Notes: generated by a model from the sequence alone, not told the origin. Positions 8,955-19,800 are shown, counted from the stretch's first letter. The stretch: 64,000 bases of DNA from Planomicrobium stackebrandtii (GCF_030814955.1 NZ_JAUSWB010000007.1:1-64000); one strand, 5' to 3'. Translations and numbers: made by a program.

Positions 8955-9245
8955 ATTTTGCCCGCGTTAGAAAATGCCTGCTCTTTACTGGAGTTTTTGA
9001 TATACTAAGAAAATGAAATAGATTAATGAGTTTGATTTAAATGGGTTGGACTATAGAAGAAATTGCTCCAGGCGGACGCTTGTTGATCTTTCTTCTAAAG
9101 GCCATGCAGCTATCGGATAGGAAACCATTGTTTTAGCACGTTGTAATATGCAAAAAATCTTATGTTTTTTATCATCCTTAGCGCTGCCTAGCCCAAAGAG
9201 GATTCTTTTGTTCCCCTTATAAAGTTATTTAATCGGAGGTTTCCT
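8955..9245. other. Intergenic region, no gene seen
   Basis: No convincing gene or complete promoter is visible. TGATATACT at 8998-9006 resembles an extended -10 for ysmA but lacks a -35. AGAAGAAA and TTTCTTCT near 9054-9098 could form a weak stem in the leader. Confidence 0.4.
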
Positions 9246-9713
9246 ATGAAAGCGAATTATATTGATGATTTTGAAGAGTGGAAGCAGGACTTTTTCTTTT
9301 CTGCCCCGGTTCAAGTGCGGTTTTCTGAAACCGATATGTTCGGCCATGTAAACAACACGGTGCCTATTGCCTACTTTGAATTTGCACGGATCGAGTTCAT
9401 GAAAGAAATGGGATTGATGCAGCGCTGGCTAGAAGCGGGCAATGAGCTTTTTCCGGTGGTGGCGGATATGCAGGTGGATTTTGTCCAGCAGGTGTTTTTC
9501 GATGAAAAGTTGGATGTTCATGTCAAAATCGCACGCGTTGGAACTTCTTCTGTCGATGTCCATTATTGGACAGTCAACGAAAAAGGCGAGACCTGCTTTA
9601 CCGGCAGAGGGGCAATTGTCCAGATTTCAAAAAAGACCGGAAAAGGCCATCCGTGGACAGATGGGGACATCGAATTGCTCCGCTCAGGGCAATTGGCAAT
9701 TGCAAAAAAATAA
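9246..9713 (+). CDS. ysmA: Acyl-CoA thioesterase, 4-hydroxybenzoyl-CoA thioesterase family (YsmA-like)
   Basis: A 155-aa hotdog-fold protein of the FcbC/4HBT type. The segment RFSETDMFGHVNNTVPIAYFEFAR carries the family Asp and His-Val-Asn region, so hydrolysis of an acyl-CoA thioester is likely, though the substrate cannot be read from sequence. The ribosome site is GGAGGT. The position after sdhB matches ysmA of B. subtilis. There gerE follows, but here the next gene is ysmB, so gerE is missing. Confidence 0.85.
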   Translation: MKANYIDDFEEWKQDFFFSAPVQVRFSETDMFGHVNNTVPIAYFEFARIEFMKEMGLMQRWLEAGNELFPVVADMQVDFVQQVFFDEKLDVHVKIARVGTSSVDVHYWTVNEKGETCFTGRGAIVQISKKTGKGHPWTDGDIELLRSGQLAIAKK

Positions 9714-9789
9714 GGCAGTTCTTGCTATATCAATAAAAAACCTTCACTATAGGTATAAGATAGGTTTTTTCAAGGAGTGGTAACTATTA

Positions 9790-10242
9790 ATGAATGATGA
9801 CAAGCAAGGCATCAGCCATGATTTAGAACGCATAGCTTTTATGGAAAAGGAATTGCGCTATATTTCCGGAATCATCAAGCAAAAAGGCCGGGAAATTTTA
9901 AATTCGTATACAATTACACCGCCTCAATTCGTTGCGCTGCAATGGCTGTTTGAGCATGGAGACATGACCATCGGCGATTTGTCGAACAAAATGTATTTGG
10001 CGTTCAGCACCACAACCGATTTGGTTGACCGCATGGAGAAAAATGAGCTGGTCGTTCGCATCCGTGAAGAACAGGATCGCCGGGTTGTCCGGATCAAATT
10101 GTTAAAAGAAGGCGAACGCGTTATTGAAGAAGTGATCCAGAAGCGCCAGGAATACTTAGAAACCGTACTAGCAGATTTCACTTTGGACGAAGCCGAGCAA
10201 TTTGCGGCTTTGCTTGAGAAATTGCACAAAAACATGAAATAG
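9790..10242 (+). CDS. ysmB: MarR-family transcriptional regulator (YsmB-like)
   Basis: A 150-aa winged-helix regulator. Residues from about 40 to 100 form the MarR DNA-binding domain (PPQFVALQWLFEHGDMTIGDLSNKM, then TDLVDRMEKNELVVR and the wing EEQDRRVVRIKL). Helical ends would form the dimer. The start ATG follows AAGGAGTGG. It is separated by only 16 bases from murI, so they are probably co-transcribed. The ligand and targets are unknown. Confidence 0.88.
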   Translation: MNDDKQGISHDLERIAFMEKELRYISGIIKQKGREILNSYTITPPQFVALQWLFEHGDMTIGDLSNKMYLAFSTTTDLVDRMEKNELVVRIREEQDRRVVRIKLLKEGERVIEEVIQKRQEYLETVLADFTLDEAEQFAALLEKLHKNMK

Positions 10243-10258
10243 GATAGAGGCGATGACG

Positions 10259-11062
10259 TTGAATGCGCCAATCGGAGTAATTGATTCAGGAGTCGGTGGA
10301 CTTACCGTCGCAAAAGAAATAATGAAATTATTGCCGAACGAGCAAATTTATTATATCGGTGATAATGCCAGATGCCCTTACGGCCCGCGACCGCTTTCGG
10401 AAGTACGGACCTATACGTGGCAAATGGCCAATGCACTGATGAAAAAGAATATTAAAATGCTGGTCATCGCCTGCAACACAGCAACCGCAGCCGCGCTGTA
10501 CTCCCTGCAGAAAAACCTTCCGATCCCTGTGATCGGGGTTATTTTCCCGGGAGCGCGCGCTGCCATCAAATCTTCAACAACTAAAAAAATCGCCGTTTTG
10601 GGTACTTTGGGAACGGTGAAGAGCGGTGCCTACGAAAAAGCAATCCTGTCGCTGGTTTCTTCTGCAAATGTCGTACAGCTGGCGTGCCCGCGGTTTGTCC
10701 CTTTAGTAGAAAGTGACGAGTACGAAGGCGAGTTTGCTCACCGCATCGTTCAGGATACATTGGCATCGATTGCCTACGAAGAGTTCGACACGGCGATTTT
10801 GGGCTGCACGCATTACCCGTTGCTCCAAGGCTTTATTGAAGAAGTGCTTGGCGACACGGTGCATGTGCTGTCGTCGGCTGAAGAAACGGCAAAAGATGTC
10901 GAACGTTACTTGAATTACAAAAAGCAGTTCGCAAATTGGAGCCAGCCGCCGGTGCATCATTTCTATACATCGGGATCTACGCAAATATTCAGCTCGATCA
11001 TCCATAAGTGGCTGGGGATCGATGAACCGATCATCCATTCGATACGATTCCACAAAACCTGA
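10259..11062 (+). CDS. murI: Glutamate racemase
   Basis: Makes D-glutamate for peptidoglycan. Both catalytic cysteine regions are present (VIACNTATAAA and LGCTHYPLL), together with IGVIDSGVGGLT at the start and GDNARCPYGPR. I chose the TTG at 10259, because AGAGG then lies eight bases upstream and the product starts MNAPIGVIDSG. The ATG at 10253 is only two bases from that site. B. subtilis calls the homologue racE. There gerM lies between racE and rph, but it is absent here. A terminator overlaps the stop codon. Confidence 0.95.
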   Translation: MNAPIGVIDSGVGGLTVAKEIMKLLPNEQIYYIGDNARCPYGPRPLSEVRTYTWQMANALMKKNIKMLVIACNTATAAALYSLQKNLPIPVIGVIFPGARAAIKSSTTKKIAVLGTLGTVKSGAYEKAILSLVSSANVVQLACPRFVPLVESDEYEGEFAHRIVQDTLASIAYEEFDTAILGCTHYPLLQGFIEEVLGDTVHVLSSAEETAKDVERYLNYKKQFANWSQPPVHHFYTSGSTQIFSSIIHKWLGIDEPIIHSIRFHKT

Positions 11063-11085
11063 TGGCTCTCAGCCGTCAGGTTTTT
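11056..11085 (+). terminator. Terminator after murI
   Basis: ACCTGATGGC and GCCGTCAGGT pair imperfectly and precede TTTTT. The murI stop codon lies inside the left arm. Confidence 0.8.
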
Positions 11086-11139
11086 GTCGTTGCCAGTGAA
11101 ATATGGTAAGCTATTTGAGCATATACGAGGAGGATTTTT

Positions 11140-11889
11140 ATGACACGCATAGATAATAGACAAACGAACGAACTGCGTCCGGTAACAGTGGACGTAGATT
11201 ACTTGATTCATCCGGAAGGCTCGGTATTGATCACAGTGGGGCAGACAAAAGTTATTTGTACTGCAACGATTGAAGACAGAGTTCCTGGATTCCTGCGCGG
11301 CCAGGGCAAAGGCTGGATTACGGCAGAATATTCCATGCTTCCACGCGCTACCAACAGCCGGAACCGCCGCGAAGCTTCAGCCGGCAAAATCGGTGGACGC
11401 ACAATGGAGATCCAGCGTCTGATCGGCCGTGCATTGCGTGCCGTTGTGGACCTTGAGAAGCTTGGAGAACGTACGCTTTGGATTGATTGCGACGTTATCC
11501 AGGCAGATGGCGGAACACGTACAGCGTCGATCACAGGTGCATTTATCGCCATGACGATGGCTATCGGCAAGTTGGAGCTGCCAGCATTCCCGGTAACAGA
11601 TTTTCTTGCCGCAACAAGTGTCGGGGTCACGGCAGAAAACGGCTCGATCCTTGATTTGAACTATGTGGAGGATTCAAGTGCAGAAGTGGATATGAACCTC
11701 GTCATGACTGGCGCCGGAAATTTTGTCGAGCTGCAGGGAACAGGGGAAGAATCTACTTTCACTCGTGCTCAGCTAAACGAATTGATGGACCTTGGAGAAG
11801 CGGGAATCAGCCAGCTGATTGCTATTCAGCGGGAAGCGTTAGGCGAACTAGCTGGACGCATCGGTGAAAAGGTGCCAGCAGAACTATGA
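11140..11889 (+). CDS. rph: Ribonuclease PH
   Basis: A phosphorolytic 3'-5' exoribonuclease that trims tRNA 3' ends. The protein is 249 aa. It begins [13 protein letters not shown] and contains the catalytic and phosphate-binding blocks [29 protein letters not shown] and [25 protein letters not shown] precedes the ATG. Its last codon overlaps the start of rdgB by four bases (ATGA), indicating coupled translation. Confidence 0.97.
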   Translation: MTRIDNRQTNELRPVTVDVDYLIHPEGSVLITVGQTKVICTATIEDRVPGFLRGQGKGWITAEYSMLPRATNSRNRREASAGKIGGRTMEIQRLIGRALRAVVDLEKLGERTLWIDCDVIQADGGTRTASITGAFIAMTMAIGKLELPAFPVTDFLAATSVGVTAENGSILDLNYVEDSSAEVDMNLVMTGAGNFVELQGTGEESTFTRAQLNELMDLGEAGISQLIAIQREALGELAGRIGEKVPAEL

Positions 11890-12491
11890 AAAGAATAGTA
11901 ATCGCAACGCAAAACAAAGGCAAAGCCAAAGATTTTGAAACGATGCTGTCTCCACTTGGCTACCAAGTGCTGACGCTGATTGACGTCGCACAGGACATGG
12001 ATGTGGAAGAAACAGGCGTGACGTTTGAAGAGAACGCCATTCTAAAAGCCGAAGCGGTTTCACAAGCGCTCGGCATTCCGGTGATCTCAGACGACAGCGG
12101 TTTGGAGATTGATGCTTTAAACGGCGAGCCGGGTGTCTACTCAGCGCGTTATGCTGGGGGCGCTAAGAGCGATGACGCCAATATTGATAAAGTGCTGGAG
12201 AAGTTGGACGGCGTGCCGGACAGCGAGCGTACAGCCCGTTTTAGATGCGTCTTGGCTGTTGCTGCACCAGGACAGCAGACCGAAACCTTCTCAGGTTCAT
12301 GTGAAGGCACGATTCTCCACGAACGTCGGGGCGATAATGGTTTTGGCTACGACCCGATCTTTTTCGTGCCAGCTCAGGATAAAGCGATGGCTGAACTGCA
12401 GCCTAATGAGAAAGCCGAAATTTCCCATCGTGGCAACGCATTGCGCAAGCTCAATGACAGCATGCCTGCGTGGCTGAACGAAGATAAATAA
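11886..12491 (+). CDS. rdgB: Non-canonical purine NTP pyrophosphatase (RdgB/HAM1)
   Basis: Hydrolyses ITP, dITP and XTP to the monophosphates and so keeps deaminated purines out of nucleic acids. The protein is 201 aa. Family motifs are [12 protein letters not shown] at the N-terminus, [24 protein letters not shown] in the middle and GFGYDPIFF plus [10 protein letters not shown] near the end. It overlaps rph by four bases. It corresponds to ysnA of B. subtilis. Confidence 0.95.
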   Translation: MKRIVIATQNKGKAKDFETMLSPLGYQVLTLIDVAQDMDVEETGVTFEENAILKAEAVSQALGIPVISDDSGLEIDALNGEPGVYSARYAGGAKSDDANIDKVLEKLDGVPDSERTARFRCVLAVAAPGQQTETFSGSCEGTILHERRGDNGFGYDPIFFVPAQDKAMAELQPNEKAEISHRGNALRKLNDSMPAWLNEDK

Positions 12492-12529
12492 ACGCCATCA
12501 ATTATTTCTAATGTTTTTTTAAAATAGCA

Positions 12530-12558
12530 TTGACTTTTCTTCAAATCATTTCTATAAT
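12530..12558 (+). promoter_or_regulatory. SigA promoter of tRNA-Arg
   Basis: TTGACT and TATAAT separated by 17 bases, a near-consensus promoter. It lies about 77 bases before the tRNA. The leader between them (about 12575-12630) resembles a collapsed family A repeat. Confidence 0.85.
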
Positions 12559-12634
12559 TAAAATTGTCTTTCGTAAGAAAAGCGAAGCCGTCCGCAACAG
12601 CAGACGCCACTGTCTGGACTTCAAGAAAGCTTTG

Positions 12635-12708
<74 letters not shown>

Positions 12709-12731
12709 TTATAGAGATGTACATAATTTTC

Positions 12732-12776
12732 AAAGAAACCTCCTCATCGTTCAATGGAACGGCGGGGAGGTTTCTT
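12732..12776. terminator. Terminator after tRNA-Arg
   Basis: AAAGAAACCTCC and GGAGGTTTCTTT form a perfect long stem around an imperfect loop. Confidence 0.85.
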
Positions 12777-12844
12777 TGTGTTAATCACTAAACACTGAAA
12801 CCATTCCTCCTGCATTACGTACTATATAACAAGGAGGCGTTTAT

Positions 12845-13144
12845 ATGCCGACATGCAAAACTTGTGAAACCGAATGGACCTGGAAAGAATCAATCAAGGC
12901 ATCGTGGAAGTTCAGTGGGGCGATGACCTGCCCGCGTTGCCAAAGCAATCAATACGCAACGCCAAAATCACGGAAGCGCATGACCCTCATCAACTGGCTG
13001 GTGTTATTGCCGTTGCCGTTTGCCGCAATTTTTGATTTGTCCTTGGTTTATTCGATCAGCATGATACTAATACTCTTTGCTGTAGCCTTGTCCTTAATAC
13101 CTAAAATGATGGAGCTGAGCAACGAACAGAAACCTTTGTGGTAG
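12845..13144 (+). CDS. Small CxxC-x(about 20)-CxxC membrane protein
   Basis: A 99-aa protein of unknown function. CKTC (residues 4-7) and CPRC (29-32) probably bind zinc in a ribbon, with 21 residues between. Two hydrophobic stretches follow (about 48-64 and 69-87), so it should sit in the membrane with the zinc domain in the cytoplasm. This fits the small CxxC-20-CxxC family of Firmicutes. The ribosome site AAGGAGG is strong, so it is probably real. Confidence 0.75.
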   Translation: MPTCKTCETEWTWKESIKASWKFSGAMTCPRCQSNQYATPKSRKRMTLINWLVLLPLPFAAIFDLSLVYSISMILILFAVALSLIPKMMELSNEQKPLW

Positions 13145-13232
13145 CTGCCGTTTATGTGCTCTGCGATAAGGTTTTTATTTTCGGGCAAAAGGGAATATAC
13201 TATGATTACGAAACACAAAATGAGGTGGCAGG

Positions 13233-14210
13233 ATGCGAAAGAAATACCGGGAGTTAAAGCGCATGGGGAATGTGATCGTTTTTCCAACGACAGTGAACCG
13301 CTTGCTCGCAGAAGGCATGACTTTTTTAAAAGAAGAAAAGTATGAAGATGCCCGGGACAACCTGTATCAGGTGCTGACTTATGAACCTGAACACGCAGCA
13401 GCTTTAGGCGGCTATACGTATTGTCTGTATGAACTGGGAGAATTTGAAGAAGCCCTGGAAGTCTGCAGGGAGCTATTAAAGATTGGTCCGATCCATTATT
13501 TGGAGACGATGGAGCTATACATAAGCATTTTGATGCAAGTACGTGAATTTGAAGAAGCGGAAAAGATGATCGAGCTTTTGATAGAAGAAAAAATCCTGCC
13601 GGAAGAGCGGCTTGAGCAGTTCCAGCAATTGCGTGACTTGAACGAGCGGATTGCCGCGAACGCTTCGGAGAAAGTAGATGCCTCGCTCTATGCGATTGAT
13701 TCATTTTTGGCATTGCCCCCTTCAGAGCAGGAACAGCTGATTCTGGATTTGCCGACAACTTCCTATCAGGCGCTGAAAAAGCGGCTGTTGGCAATTATTG
13801 AGCATCCAGATGCGGATCTGTTAACGAAAACATACATATTATTTATGCTATATCAGGAAAAGATCGACGCAGAAGTGACTGTCCAAAAGTTCCATTACAA
13901 AGGCACATTTAACATAAACAATTTGCCAGACCCGATTAATAATGACCGGATCCGAAAGATAACGGCCATAATGGAAGATGATTTGGCGAAAGATCCAACG
14001 CGTCTGGAACTTGTGAAAGAATTGTTTGAACGCCATATTTACCTCCTCTACCCATTCATCTGGGATGATTATGATGAAGCGGAAGTGGCGCAGGCATATA
14101 TGGATTATACCGAAGGCTTGTTTAGCGGAATGACGTCTTTTGATGAGAATGAAAAGCTTCTGGAGCTGATTCAGCAGGCAGAACTGTGGTTTGAAATGCG
14201 GAATGGGTAG
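13233..14210 (+). CDS. ysoA: TPR-repeat protein (YsoA-like)
   Basis: A 325-aa helical protein. The first 130 residues hold about three tetratricopeptide repeats (LLAEGMTFLKEEKYEDARDN, YCLYELGEFEEALEVC, ISILMQVREFEEAEKM). The C-terminal half is acidic and helical, with no recognised domain. A TPR protein in the slot before tig matches ysoA of B. subtilis. The function is probably a protein-binding scaffold but is unknown. The start is uncertain: an ATG at 13263 (MGNVIVFP) has GGGAG nine bases upstream and is a credible alternative. Confidence 0.8.
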   Translation: MRKKYRELKRMGNVIVFPTTVNRLLAEGMTFLKEEKYEDARDNLYQVLTYEPEHAAALGGYTYCLYELGEFEEALEVCRELLKIGPIHYLETMELYISILMQVREFEEAEKMIELLIEEKILPEERLEQFQQLRDLNERIAANASEKVDASLYAIDSFLALPPSEQEQLILDLPTTSYQALKKRLLAIIEHPDADLLTKTYILFMLYQEKIDAEVTVQKFHYKGTFNINNLPDPINNDRIRKITAIMEDDLAKDPTRLELVKELFERHIYLLYPFIWDDYDEAEVAQAYMDYTEGLFSGMTSFDENEKLLELIQQAELWFEMRNG

Positions 14211-14216
14211 AAATAG

Positions 14217-14244
14217 TTGAACCTGACTCTATGTGTGCTATAAT
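14217..14244 (+). promoter_or_regulatory. SigA promoter of tig
   Basis: TTGAAC, a 16-base spacer and TATAAT preceded by TGC form an extended -10 promoter about 70 bases before tig. Confidence 0.7.
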
Positions 14245-14312
14245 ATTGAAGTTGTCAAAAATCGTATAAAACGTAAAATGACTTTTTAGAAAATGTTTGG
14301 AGGGCTTATATA

Positions 14313-15599
14313 ATGTCAGCAAAATGGGAAAAACAAGAAGGTAACACAGGGATTCTTACAATTGAAGTTCCTGCAGAAGAAGTAAACGCCGGTCTTGATA
14401 AAGCGTTTAAGAAAGTTGTAAAAGAAATCAACGTACCAGGTTTCCGTAAAGGGAAAATGCCGCGTCAAATGTTCGAAAAACGTTTTGGCGTAGAATCACT
14501 TTACCAGGACGCTTTGGATTTCATCTTGCCGGACGCTTACGCGAATGCAGTTGAAGAAGCAGGCATCAACCCGGTTGACCGTCCTGAAATCGATATCGAA
14601 ACTATCGAAAAAAACCAGCCGCTTGTGTTTACAGCGAAAGTAATTGTAAAACCTGAAGTCCAGCTTGGCGAATACAAAGGACTTGAAGCATCAAAACCTG
14701 ATACTGAAGTATCTGACGAAGATATCGAAAATCAGTTGAAAGAAAACCAGGAGCGTTTGGCTGAGTTGACTGTTAAAGAAGACGAAGCAATCGTTGAAGG
14801 CGATACAGCTGTTATCGATTTTGAAGGATTTGTAGATGGAGAAGCATTTGAAGGCGGACAAGGAAATGATTATTCCCTTGAAATCGGTTCAAACTCATTT
14901 ATCCCAGGATTCGAAGAGCAATTGGTAGGCGTAAAATCTGGAGAAGAGAAAGACGTTGAAGTCACTTTCCCAGAAGAATACCACGCTGCTGAACTAGCAG
15001 GAAAAGCTGCAACGTTCAAAGTGAAAGTAAGCGAAGTTAAAGGCAAGGAACTTCCAGAGCTAAACGACGAGTTGGCTAAAGAAATCGACCCTGAAGTTGA
15101 AAGCTTGGATGCTCTTCGCACAAAAATGAAAGACAGCCTGATTGCTGAGAAGAAATCTGCTGCTGATGCAACATTGCGCGACGAGTTAGTTCAAAAAGCT
15201 GCTGAAAACGCAACAATCGAAATTCCTCATGCAATGATCCACACAGAAATGGACCGTATGATGAGCGATTTCGAACAACGTTTGACTCAGCAAGGCATGA
15301 ACCTTGAATTGTACTTCCAATTCTCTGGCCAGGACGAAGCTGCACTTCGCGAGCAAATGCACGGCGATGCTGAAACACGCGTACGCGTTTCATTGACGCT
15401 TGAAGCAATTGCTGAAGCTGAAAACATGCAAGTGACTTCAGAAGACATCGACAAAGAGCTTGAAAAAATGGCTGGTCAATTCAACATGGACATTGAACAG
15501 ATCAAAACAGCTCTAGGTGGAACTGAAATGCTTGAAAACGATATCCGTATGCAGAACACAGTTGAGTTCCTGGTGGACAACGCTAAAATCTCTGAATAA
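14313..15599 (+). CDS. tig: Trigger factor
   Basis: Ribosome-bound chaperone with prolyl isomerase activity. The protein is 428 aa. The N-terminal ribosome-binding domain carries the signature GFRKGKMPR (around residues 45-53). The FKBP-type domain follows near 160-245 ([28 protein letters not shown]). The helical C-terminal domain ends in a VDNAKI block. GGAGGG lies eight bases before the ATG. It has its own promoter and terminator, and clpX follows as in B. subtilis. Confidence 0.97.
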   Translation: MSAKWEKQEGNTGILTIEVPAEEVNAGLDKAFKKVVKEINVPGFRKGKMPRQMFEKRFGVESLYQDALDFILPDAYANAVEEAGINPVDRPEIDIETIEKNQPLVFTAKVIVKPEVQLGEYKGLEASKPDTEVSDEDIENQLKENQERLAELTVKEDEAIVEGDTAVIDFEGFVDGEAFEGGQGNDYSLEIGSNSFIPGFEEQLVGVKSGEEKDVEVTFPEEYHAAELAGKAATFKVKVSEVKGKELPELNDELAKEIDPEVESLDALRTKMKDSLIAEKKSAADATLRDELVQKAAENATIEIPHAMIHTEMDRMMSDFEQRLTQQGMNLELYFQFSGQDEAALREQMHGDAETRVRVSLTLEAIAEAENMQVTSEDIDKELEKMAGQFNMDIEQIKTALGGTEMLENDIRMQNTVEFLVDNAKISE

Positions 15600-15628
15600 C
15601 ACATAAGCAACATATAAGTAATAGGCGA

Positions 15629-15656
15629 AACAAGGTGCGGAGACGCACCTTGTTTT
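15629..15656 (+). terminator. Terminator after tig
   Basis: AACAAGGTGCG pairs with CGCACCTTGTT around GAGA and ends in a T run. Confidence 0.9.
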
Positions 15657-15699
15657 CCACTACATAGAACACTGAATGCACATGTCCGCTGCCAAAGAA

Positions 15700-15729
15700 T
15701 TGACGGTGAATCTAATTAGTTGCTAGAAT
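15700..15729 (+). promoter_or_regulatory. SigA promoter of clpX
   Basis: TTGACG, an 18-base spacer and TAGAAT preceded by TGC. It lies about 45 bases before the clpX start. No CtsR- or HrcA-type operator was seen. Confidence 0.6.
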
Positions 15730-15773
15730 TACGATAATCTTGTAAGATAATGGCTTGAATAGGGGTGAATACA

Positions 15774-17045
15774 TTGTTCAAATTCAATGACGAAAAAGAG
15801 CATTTAAAATGCTCATTCTGTGGCAAACCACAAGAGCAGGTTCGTAAACTGGTCGCAGGACCAGGTGTTTATATTTGTGACGAATGTATTGAGCTTTGTA
15901 CGGAAATCGTAGAAGAAGAGCTTGGTACGGACGAAGAAGTAGAATTCAAAGAAGTGCCTAAGCCAAAAGAAATTCTGGACATTCTGAACGGCTATGTTAT
16001 CGGTCAGGAAAAAGCGAAGAAATCTCTGGCTGTAGCAGTATACAATCACTATAAACGCGTCAACTCCAACAGCAAGATTGACGATGTTGAGTTGTCGAAA
16101 TCCAATATTGTATTGATCGGACCAACAGGAAGCGGGAAAACTTTGCTCGCACAAACCTTGGCCCGTATTCTGAACGTACCATTTGCTATTGCGGACGCTA
16201 CATCGTTGACGGAAGCCGGTTATGTCGGTGAAGACGTTGAAAACATCTTGTTGAAGCTGATCCAAGCTGCAGATTATGATGTGGAACGTGCAGAAAAAGG
16301 CATTATCTATATCGATGAAATCGATAAAGTGGCCCGTAAATCCGAGAATCCATCGATTACGCGCGATGTTTCCGGTGAAGGCGTACAGCAGGCCCTCCTT
16401 AAAATTTTGGAAGGCACAACTGCCAGCGTACCACCTCAGGGCGGACGCAAGCATCCTCACCAGGAATTCATCCAAATCGATACGACGAACGTATTGTTTA
16501 TCGTAGGCGGTGCCTTTGACGGAGTGGACCAAATCATCAAACGCCGTCTCGGCAACAAGATCATCGGTTTTGGTGCAGATCCGAACAAAGAAGAGTTGGA
16601 TGAGAAATCATTGCTTAGCCAATTGATTCCTGAAGATCTTTTGAAATTTGGATTAATTCCAGAGTTCATCGGCCGTTTGCCTGTATTGGCAAGCCTTGAG
16701 CAATTGGATGAAAAAGCGTTGGTTGAAATCTTGACTGAACCTAAAAATGCATTGATCAAGCAATACCAGAAAATGATGGAGCTTGATGGCGTTAAATTGA
16801 CATTCGAGCCTGGTGCCCTTGTCGAAATTGCGAAATTGGCAATTGAACGCAAAACCGGTGCCCGTGGACTTCGTTCAATTATCGAGAACATTATGCTCGA
16901 AGTAATGTTTGACCTGCCTTCACGCGAAGACATCGTCGAATGTGTCATCACAAAAGAAACAGTTGCTGATAGCGTACAGCCTAAACTAATTTTAGAAGAC
17001 GGCTCAGAGTACGTTAAAGACAATAACGAAAAAACATCCGCATAA
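15774..17045 (+). CDS. clpX: ATP-dependent Clp protease ATP-binding subunit ClpX
   Basis: AAA+ unfoldase that feeds substrates to ClpP. The protein is 423 aa. The N-terminal zinc domain has CSFC and CDEC. Walker A is GPTGSGKT, Walker B is IIYIDEIDK, the pore loop is GYVG, and an IGF loop (KIIGFG) marks ClpP binding. The start is the TTG at 15774, which gives MFKFNDEK as in Bacillus ClpX and has AGGGGTG six to seven bases upstream. The GTG at 15765 overlaps that ribosome site. Confidence 0.97.
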   Translation: MFKFNDEKEHLKCSFCGKPQEQVRKLVAGPGVYICDECIELCTEIVEEELGTDEEVEFKEVPKPKEILDILNGYVIGQEKAKKSLAVAVYNHYKRVNSNSKIDDVELSKSNIVLIGPTGSGKTLLAQTLARILNVPFAIADATSLTEAGYVGEDVENILLKLIQAADYDVERAEKGIIYIDEIDKVARKSENPSITRDVSGEGVQQALLKILEGTTASVPPQGGRKHPHQEFIQIDTTNVLFIVGGAFDGVDQIIKRRLGNKIIGFGADPNKEELDEKSLLSQLIPEDLLKFGLIPEFIGRLPVLASLEQLDEKALVEILTEPKNALIKQYQKMMELDGVKLTFEPGALVEIAKLAIERKTGARGLRSIIENIMLEVMFDLPSREDIVECVITKETVADSVQPKLILEDGSEYVKDNNEKTSA

Positions 17046-17111
17046 TGAGTGGAACTTCACCCTGCGGAAAAATCTCGCAGAGTGAAAGATGAACCAATCA
17101 AAAAGGATGAT

Positions 17112-17165
17112 ACGGGCTGACTCTGATCGTGCGCATCCGCACGGTCTGAGTCAGTCCGTTTTTGT
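17112..17165 (+). terminator. Terminator after clpX
   Basis: ACGGGCTGACTC pairs with GAGTCAGTCCGT, with an inner GTGCG/CGCAC stem, and is followed by TTTTT. A second small stem (TTCAC..GTGAA, 17056-17086) lies between it and the stop codon. Confidence 0.8.
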
Positions 17166-17166
17166 T

Positions 17167-17308
17167 AGAAAAGCGGAAGCGGCCGTTCAGCTCCGACAGG
17201 TGTAAGACGATCCGGCGAAGCGGCGTTTTTTCAGCCGCACAGCCGGAGTGGCTTACATCCCGAGGAGTTGGCCGCTGAAGCTGGACAAGAGAAAAGCGGA
17301 AGCGGCCA
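17167..17308. repeat. Family A hairpin repeat between clpX and lonA
   Basis: A diverged copy of the 1-243 element: AAAGCGGAAGCGGCC, TAAGACGA, then CCGGC/GCCGG and GCGGC/GCCGC arms. Both arm pairs differ from the 1-243 copies by paired changes that keep the stem. In B. subtilis lonB occupies this gap, but no lonB is present here. The rest of the gap to 17472 holds no gene and no clear promoter. Confidence 0.8.
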
Positions 17309-17472
17309 AAAGCAGATGCTAACCTAAAAGCGCGGCATCGTGTCGCAATGGTTAGCTGACCCGCATCCTGCGGGCCTCCGACAAGTACTAGGAAAGCAGA
17401 AGCTGAACAATGAAAAGTACATCCATACCCAAAAATTTCTTGTTGTAAAAATTCCCGGAGGTGACTTCCCAC

Positions 17473-19800
17473 ATGGCTAAGAAAAAAGTAACGAAAAGCG
17501 TTCCATTATTGCCGTTGCGAGGACTTCTTGTATTCCCGACGATGGTGCTGCATATAGATGTCGGCCGTGAACGATCTGTGGCTGCGTTGGAACAGGCATT
17601 GCTGGAAGACAATATCGTCTTTTTGGCGACCCAAAAAGATATGAGCACGGAGCAGCCTGAAAAAGACGATCTTCACAAAATCGGCACCTTGGCATACGTC
17701 AAACAGATGTTGAAGCTGCCGAACGGCACAATCCGTGTACTTGTTGAAGGTTTGGAACGGGGACAGATGAAGAATTACGAAGAAGCTGACAATTATACGG
17801 TTGTTGAAGTGACTTCATTCCCAGATGAAACAGAAAGAGACGCTGAACAGGATGCCCTGATGCGTTTATTGCTGGAGCATTTTGAGAATTATGCCAAGAG
17901 CTCGAAAAAAGTTACTACCGAAACATACAATACGGTAGCGGACATTGAAGAGCCGGGCCGATTGGCGGATATGGTGGCTTCCCATCTGTCGATGAAAGTG
18001 GCTGCCAAACAGGAAGTACTGGAAATGTTTGATATCAGCAAACGCCTGGAACTGCTGATCACCCGTCTGCACAGCGAACAGGAAGTTGTGGATCTGGAAA
18101 AACGGATCAACTTGCGTGTTAAAAAAGCGATGGAGCAAACGCAAAAAGAGTTTTATTTGCGCGAGCAGATGAAAGCGATTCAAACCGAACTTGGCGACAA
18201 AGACGGAAAATCAGCTGAAGTGGTCGACTTGAAAAAGCGGATTGAAGATGCGAAAATGCCTGAATCCACTGAGAAAGTGGCTTTGAAAGAGCTAGATCGC
18301 TATGAAAAACTGCCTTCTGCAGCTGCAGAAAGCGGCATTATTCGCAACTATATCGAGTGGCTTGTAACGATTCCATGGTCAGAATCGACAGAAGACCGTC
18401 TGGATATCAAATACGCTGAAGAAGTGTTAGATCGTGACCACGATGGATTGGAAAGCGTCAAAGAACGCGTTCTGGAATATTTGGCTGTCCAACAGATGAC
18501 CAATTCCTTGCGTGGACCAATTCTTTGTCTTGTGGGGCCTCCGGGTGTTGGTAAAACGTCTTTGGCAAAATCGATTGCGGAATCATTGGACCGCAACTTT
18601 GTCCGCGTGTCCCTCGGCGGCGTCCGTGATGAATCGGAAATCCGCGGCCATCGCCGTACGTATGTCGGTGCAATGCCAGGCCGGATCATTCAAGGGATGA
18701 AAAAAGCCGGAACAGTAAATCCAGTTTTCCTATTGGATGAAATTGATAAGATGTCGAATGATTTCCGTGGCGATCCATCTTCTGCAATGCTGGAAGTATT
18801 GGATCCGGAACAAAATAATTCATTCAGCGACCATTATGTTGAAGAAACTTATGACCTGTCTAATGTGCTTTTCATTGCCACAGCGAATGATTTGGGATCG
18901 ATTCCCGGACCATTGCGCGACCGCATGGAAGTCATTTCGATTGCCGGTTATACGGAAGTTGAAAAACAGATGATTGCCAAAAACCATTTGGCACCAAAGC
19001 AATTAAAAGAGCATGGATTGACGGATGAGCAATTGCAGTTTGAAGACGAAGCGCTACTCAACATCGTCCGCTACTATACGCGCGAAGCTGGTGTCCGTGG
19101 CTTAGAACGCCAAATCGCTTCTATTTGCCGAAAAGTGACTAAACAGATTATTTCGAAAGAAAAAGAGCAGGTCACCGTCGGGGCTGAGGAAGTTGAATCT
19201 TACTTAGGCAAACGCAAATTCCGTTACGGCATGGCCGAAACAGAAAACCAGATAGGTGTCGCAACCGGACTTGCCTACACGACAGTCGGAGGAGATACAC
19301 TTCAAATCGAAGTTTCTCTGTCAGCCGGTAAAGGCAAACTGCAATTGACGGGTAAACTGGGTGATGTCATGAAGGAATCTGCACAGACCGCTTTGTCGTT
19401 TGTCCGTGCCCGTGCCGAATCGCTTGGGATTGACCCTAATTTCCATGAGTCGCATGATATCCACATCCACGTGCCAGAAGGCGCCGTTCCAAAAGACGGC
19501 CCTTCAGCAGGTATCACCATTGCAACAGCCTTGGTGTCTGCTTTGACCAAACGCCCGATCCGCCGTGAAGTCGGCATGACGGGTGAAATTACACTCCGCG
19601 GACGTGTCTTGCCAATCGGCGGAATCAAAGAGAAAACCTTGAGTGCTCACCGTGCCGGCTTGAAGACCATCATCCTGCCGCTTGATAACGAGCGGGATTT
19701 GGAAGATATCCCAGAAACTATCCGTGAAGAACTGACCTTTAAACTGGTCTCTCAAGCAGACGAGGCATTGGAAATTGCCTTGGAAGGAGAAAATGAATGA
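17473..19800 (+). CDS. lonA: ATP-dependent protease Lon (LonA)
   Basis: Cytoplasmic AAA+ serine protease of 775 aa, close to the recalled B. subtilis LonA length. The N-terminal substrate domain starts [13 protein letters not shown]. The AAA+ module has Walker [10 protein letters not shown] and Walker [10 protein letters not shown]. The proteolytic domain carries the catalytic serine in PKDGPSAG and a later lysine in GGIKEKTL. The ATG at 17473 is preceded by GGAGGTGA; an in-frame GTG at 17461 lies inside that site. It overlaps engB by four bases. Confidence 0.97.
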   Translation: MAKKKVTKSVPLLPLRGLLVFPTMVLHIDVGRERSVAALEQALLEDNIVFLATQKDMSTEQPEKDDLHKIGTLAYVKQMLKLPNGTIRVLVEGLERGQMKNYEEADNYTVVEVTSFPDETERDAEQDALMRLLLEHFENYAKSSKKVTTETYNTVADIEEPGRLADMVASHLSMKVAAKQEVLEMFDISKRLELLITRLHSEQEVVDLEKRINLRVKKAMEQTQKEFYLREQMKAIQTELGDKDGKSAEVVDLKKRIEDAKMPESTEKVALKELDRYEKLPSAAAESGIIRNYIEWLVTIPWSESTEDRLDIKYAEEVLDRDHDGLESVKERVLEYLAVQQMTNSLRGPILCLVGPPGVGKTSLAKSIAESLDRNFVRVSLGGVRDESEIRGHRRTYVGAMPGRIIQGMKKAGTVNPVFLLDEIDKMSNDFRGDPSSAMLEVLDPEQNNSFSDHYVEETYDLSNVLFIATANDLGSIPGPLRDRMEVISIAGYTEVEKQMIAKNHLAPKQLKEHGLTDEQLQFEDEALLNIVRYYTREAGVRGLERQIASICRKVTKQIISKEKEQVTVGAEEVESYLGKRKFRYGMAETENQIGVATGLAYTTVGGDTLQIEVSLSAGKGKLQLTGKLGDVMKESAQTALSFVRARAESLGIDPNFHESHDIHIHVPEGAVPKDGPSAGITIATALVSALTKRPIRREVGMTGEITLRGRVLPIGGIKEKTLSAHRAGLKTIILPLDNERDLEDIPETIREELTFKLVSQADEALEIALEGENE

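Noticed and set aside
13048-13794. 248-aa minus-strand open frame over the TPR gene
   Set aside because: It crosses a real gene boundary, has no ribosome site and reads as a shadow of the TPR codons.
17167-17308. Family A repeat as an insertion sequence
   Set aside because: No transposase reading frame or target duplication. It is better described as a small structured repeat.
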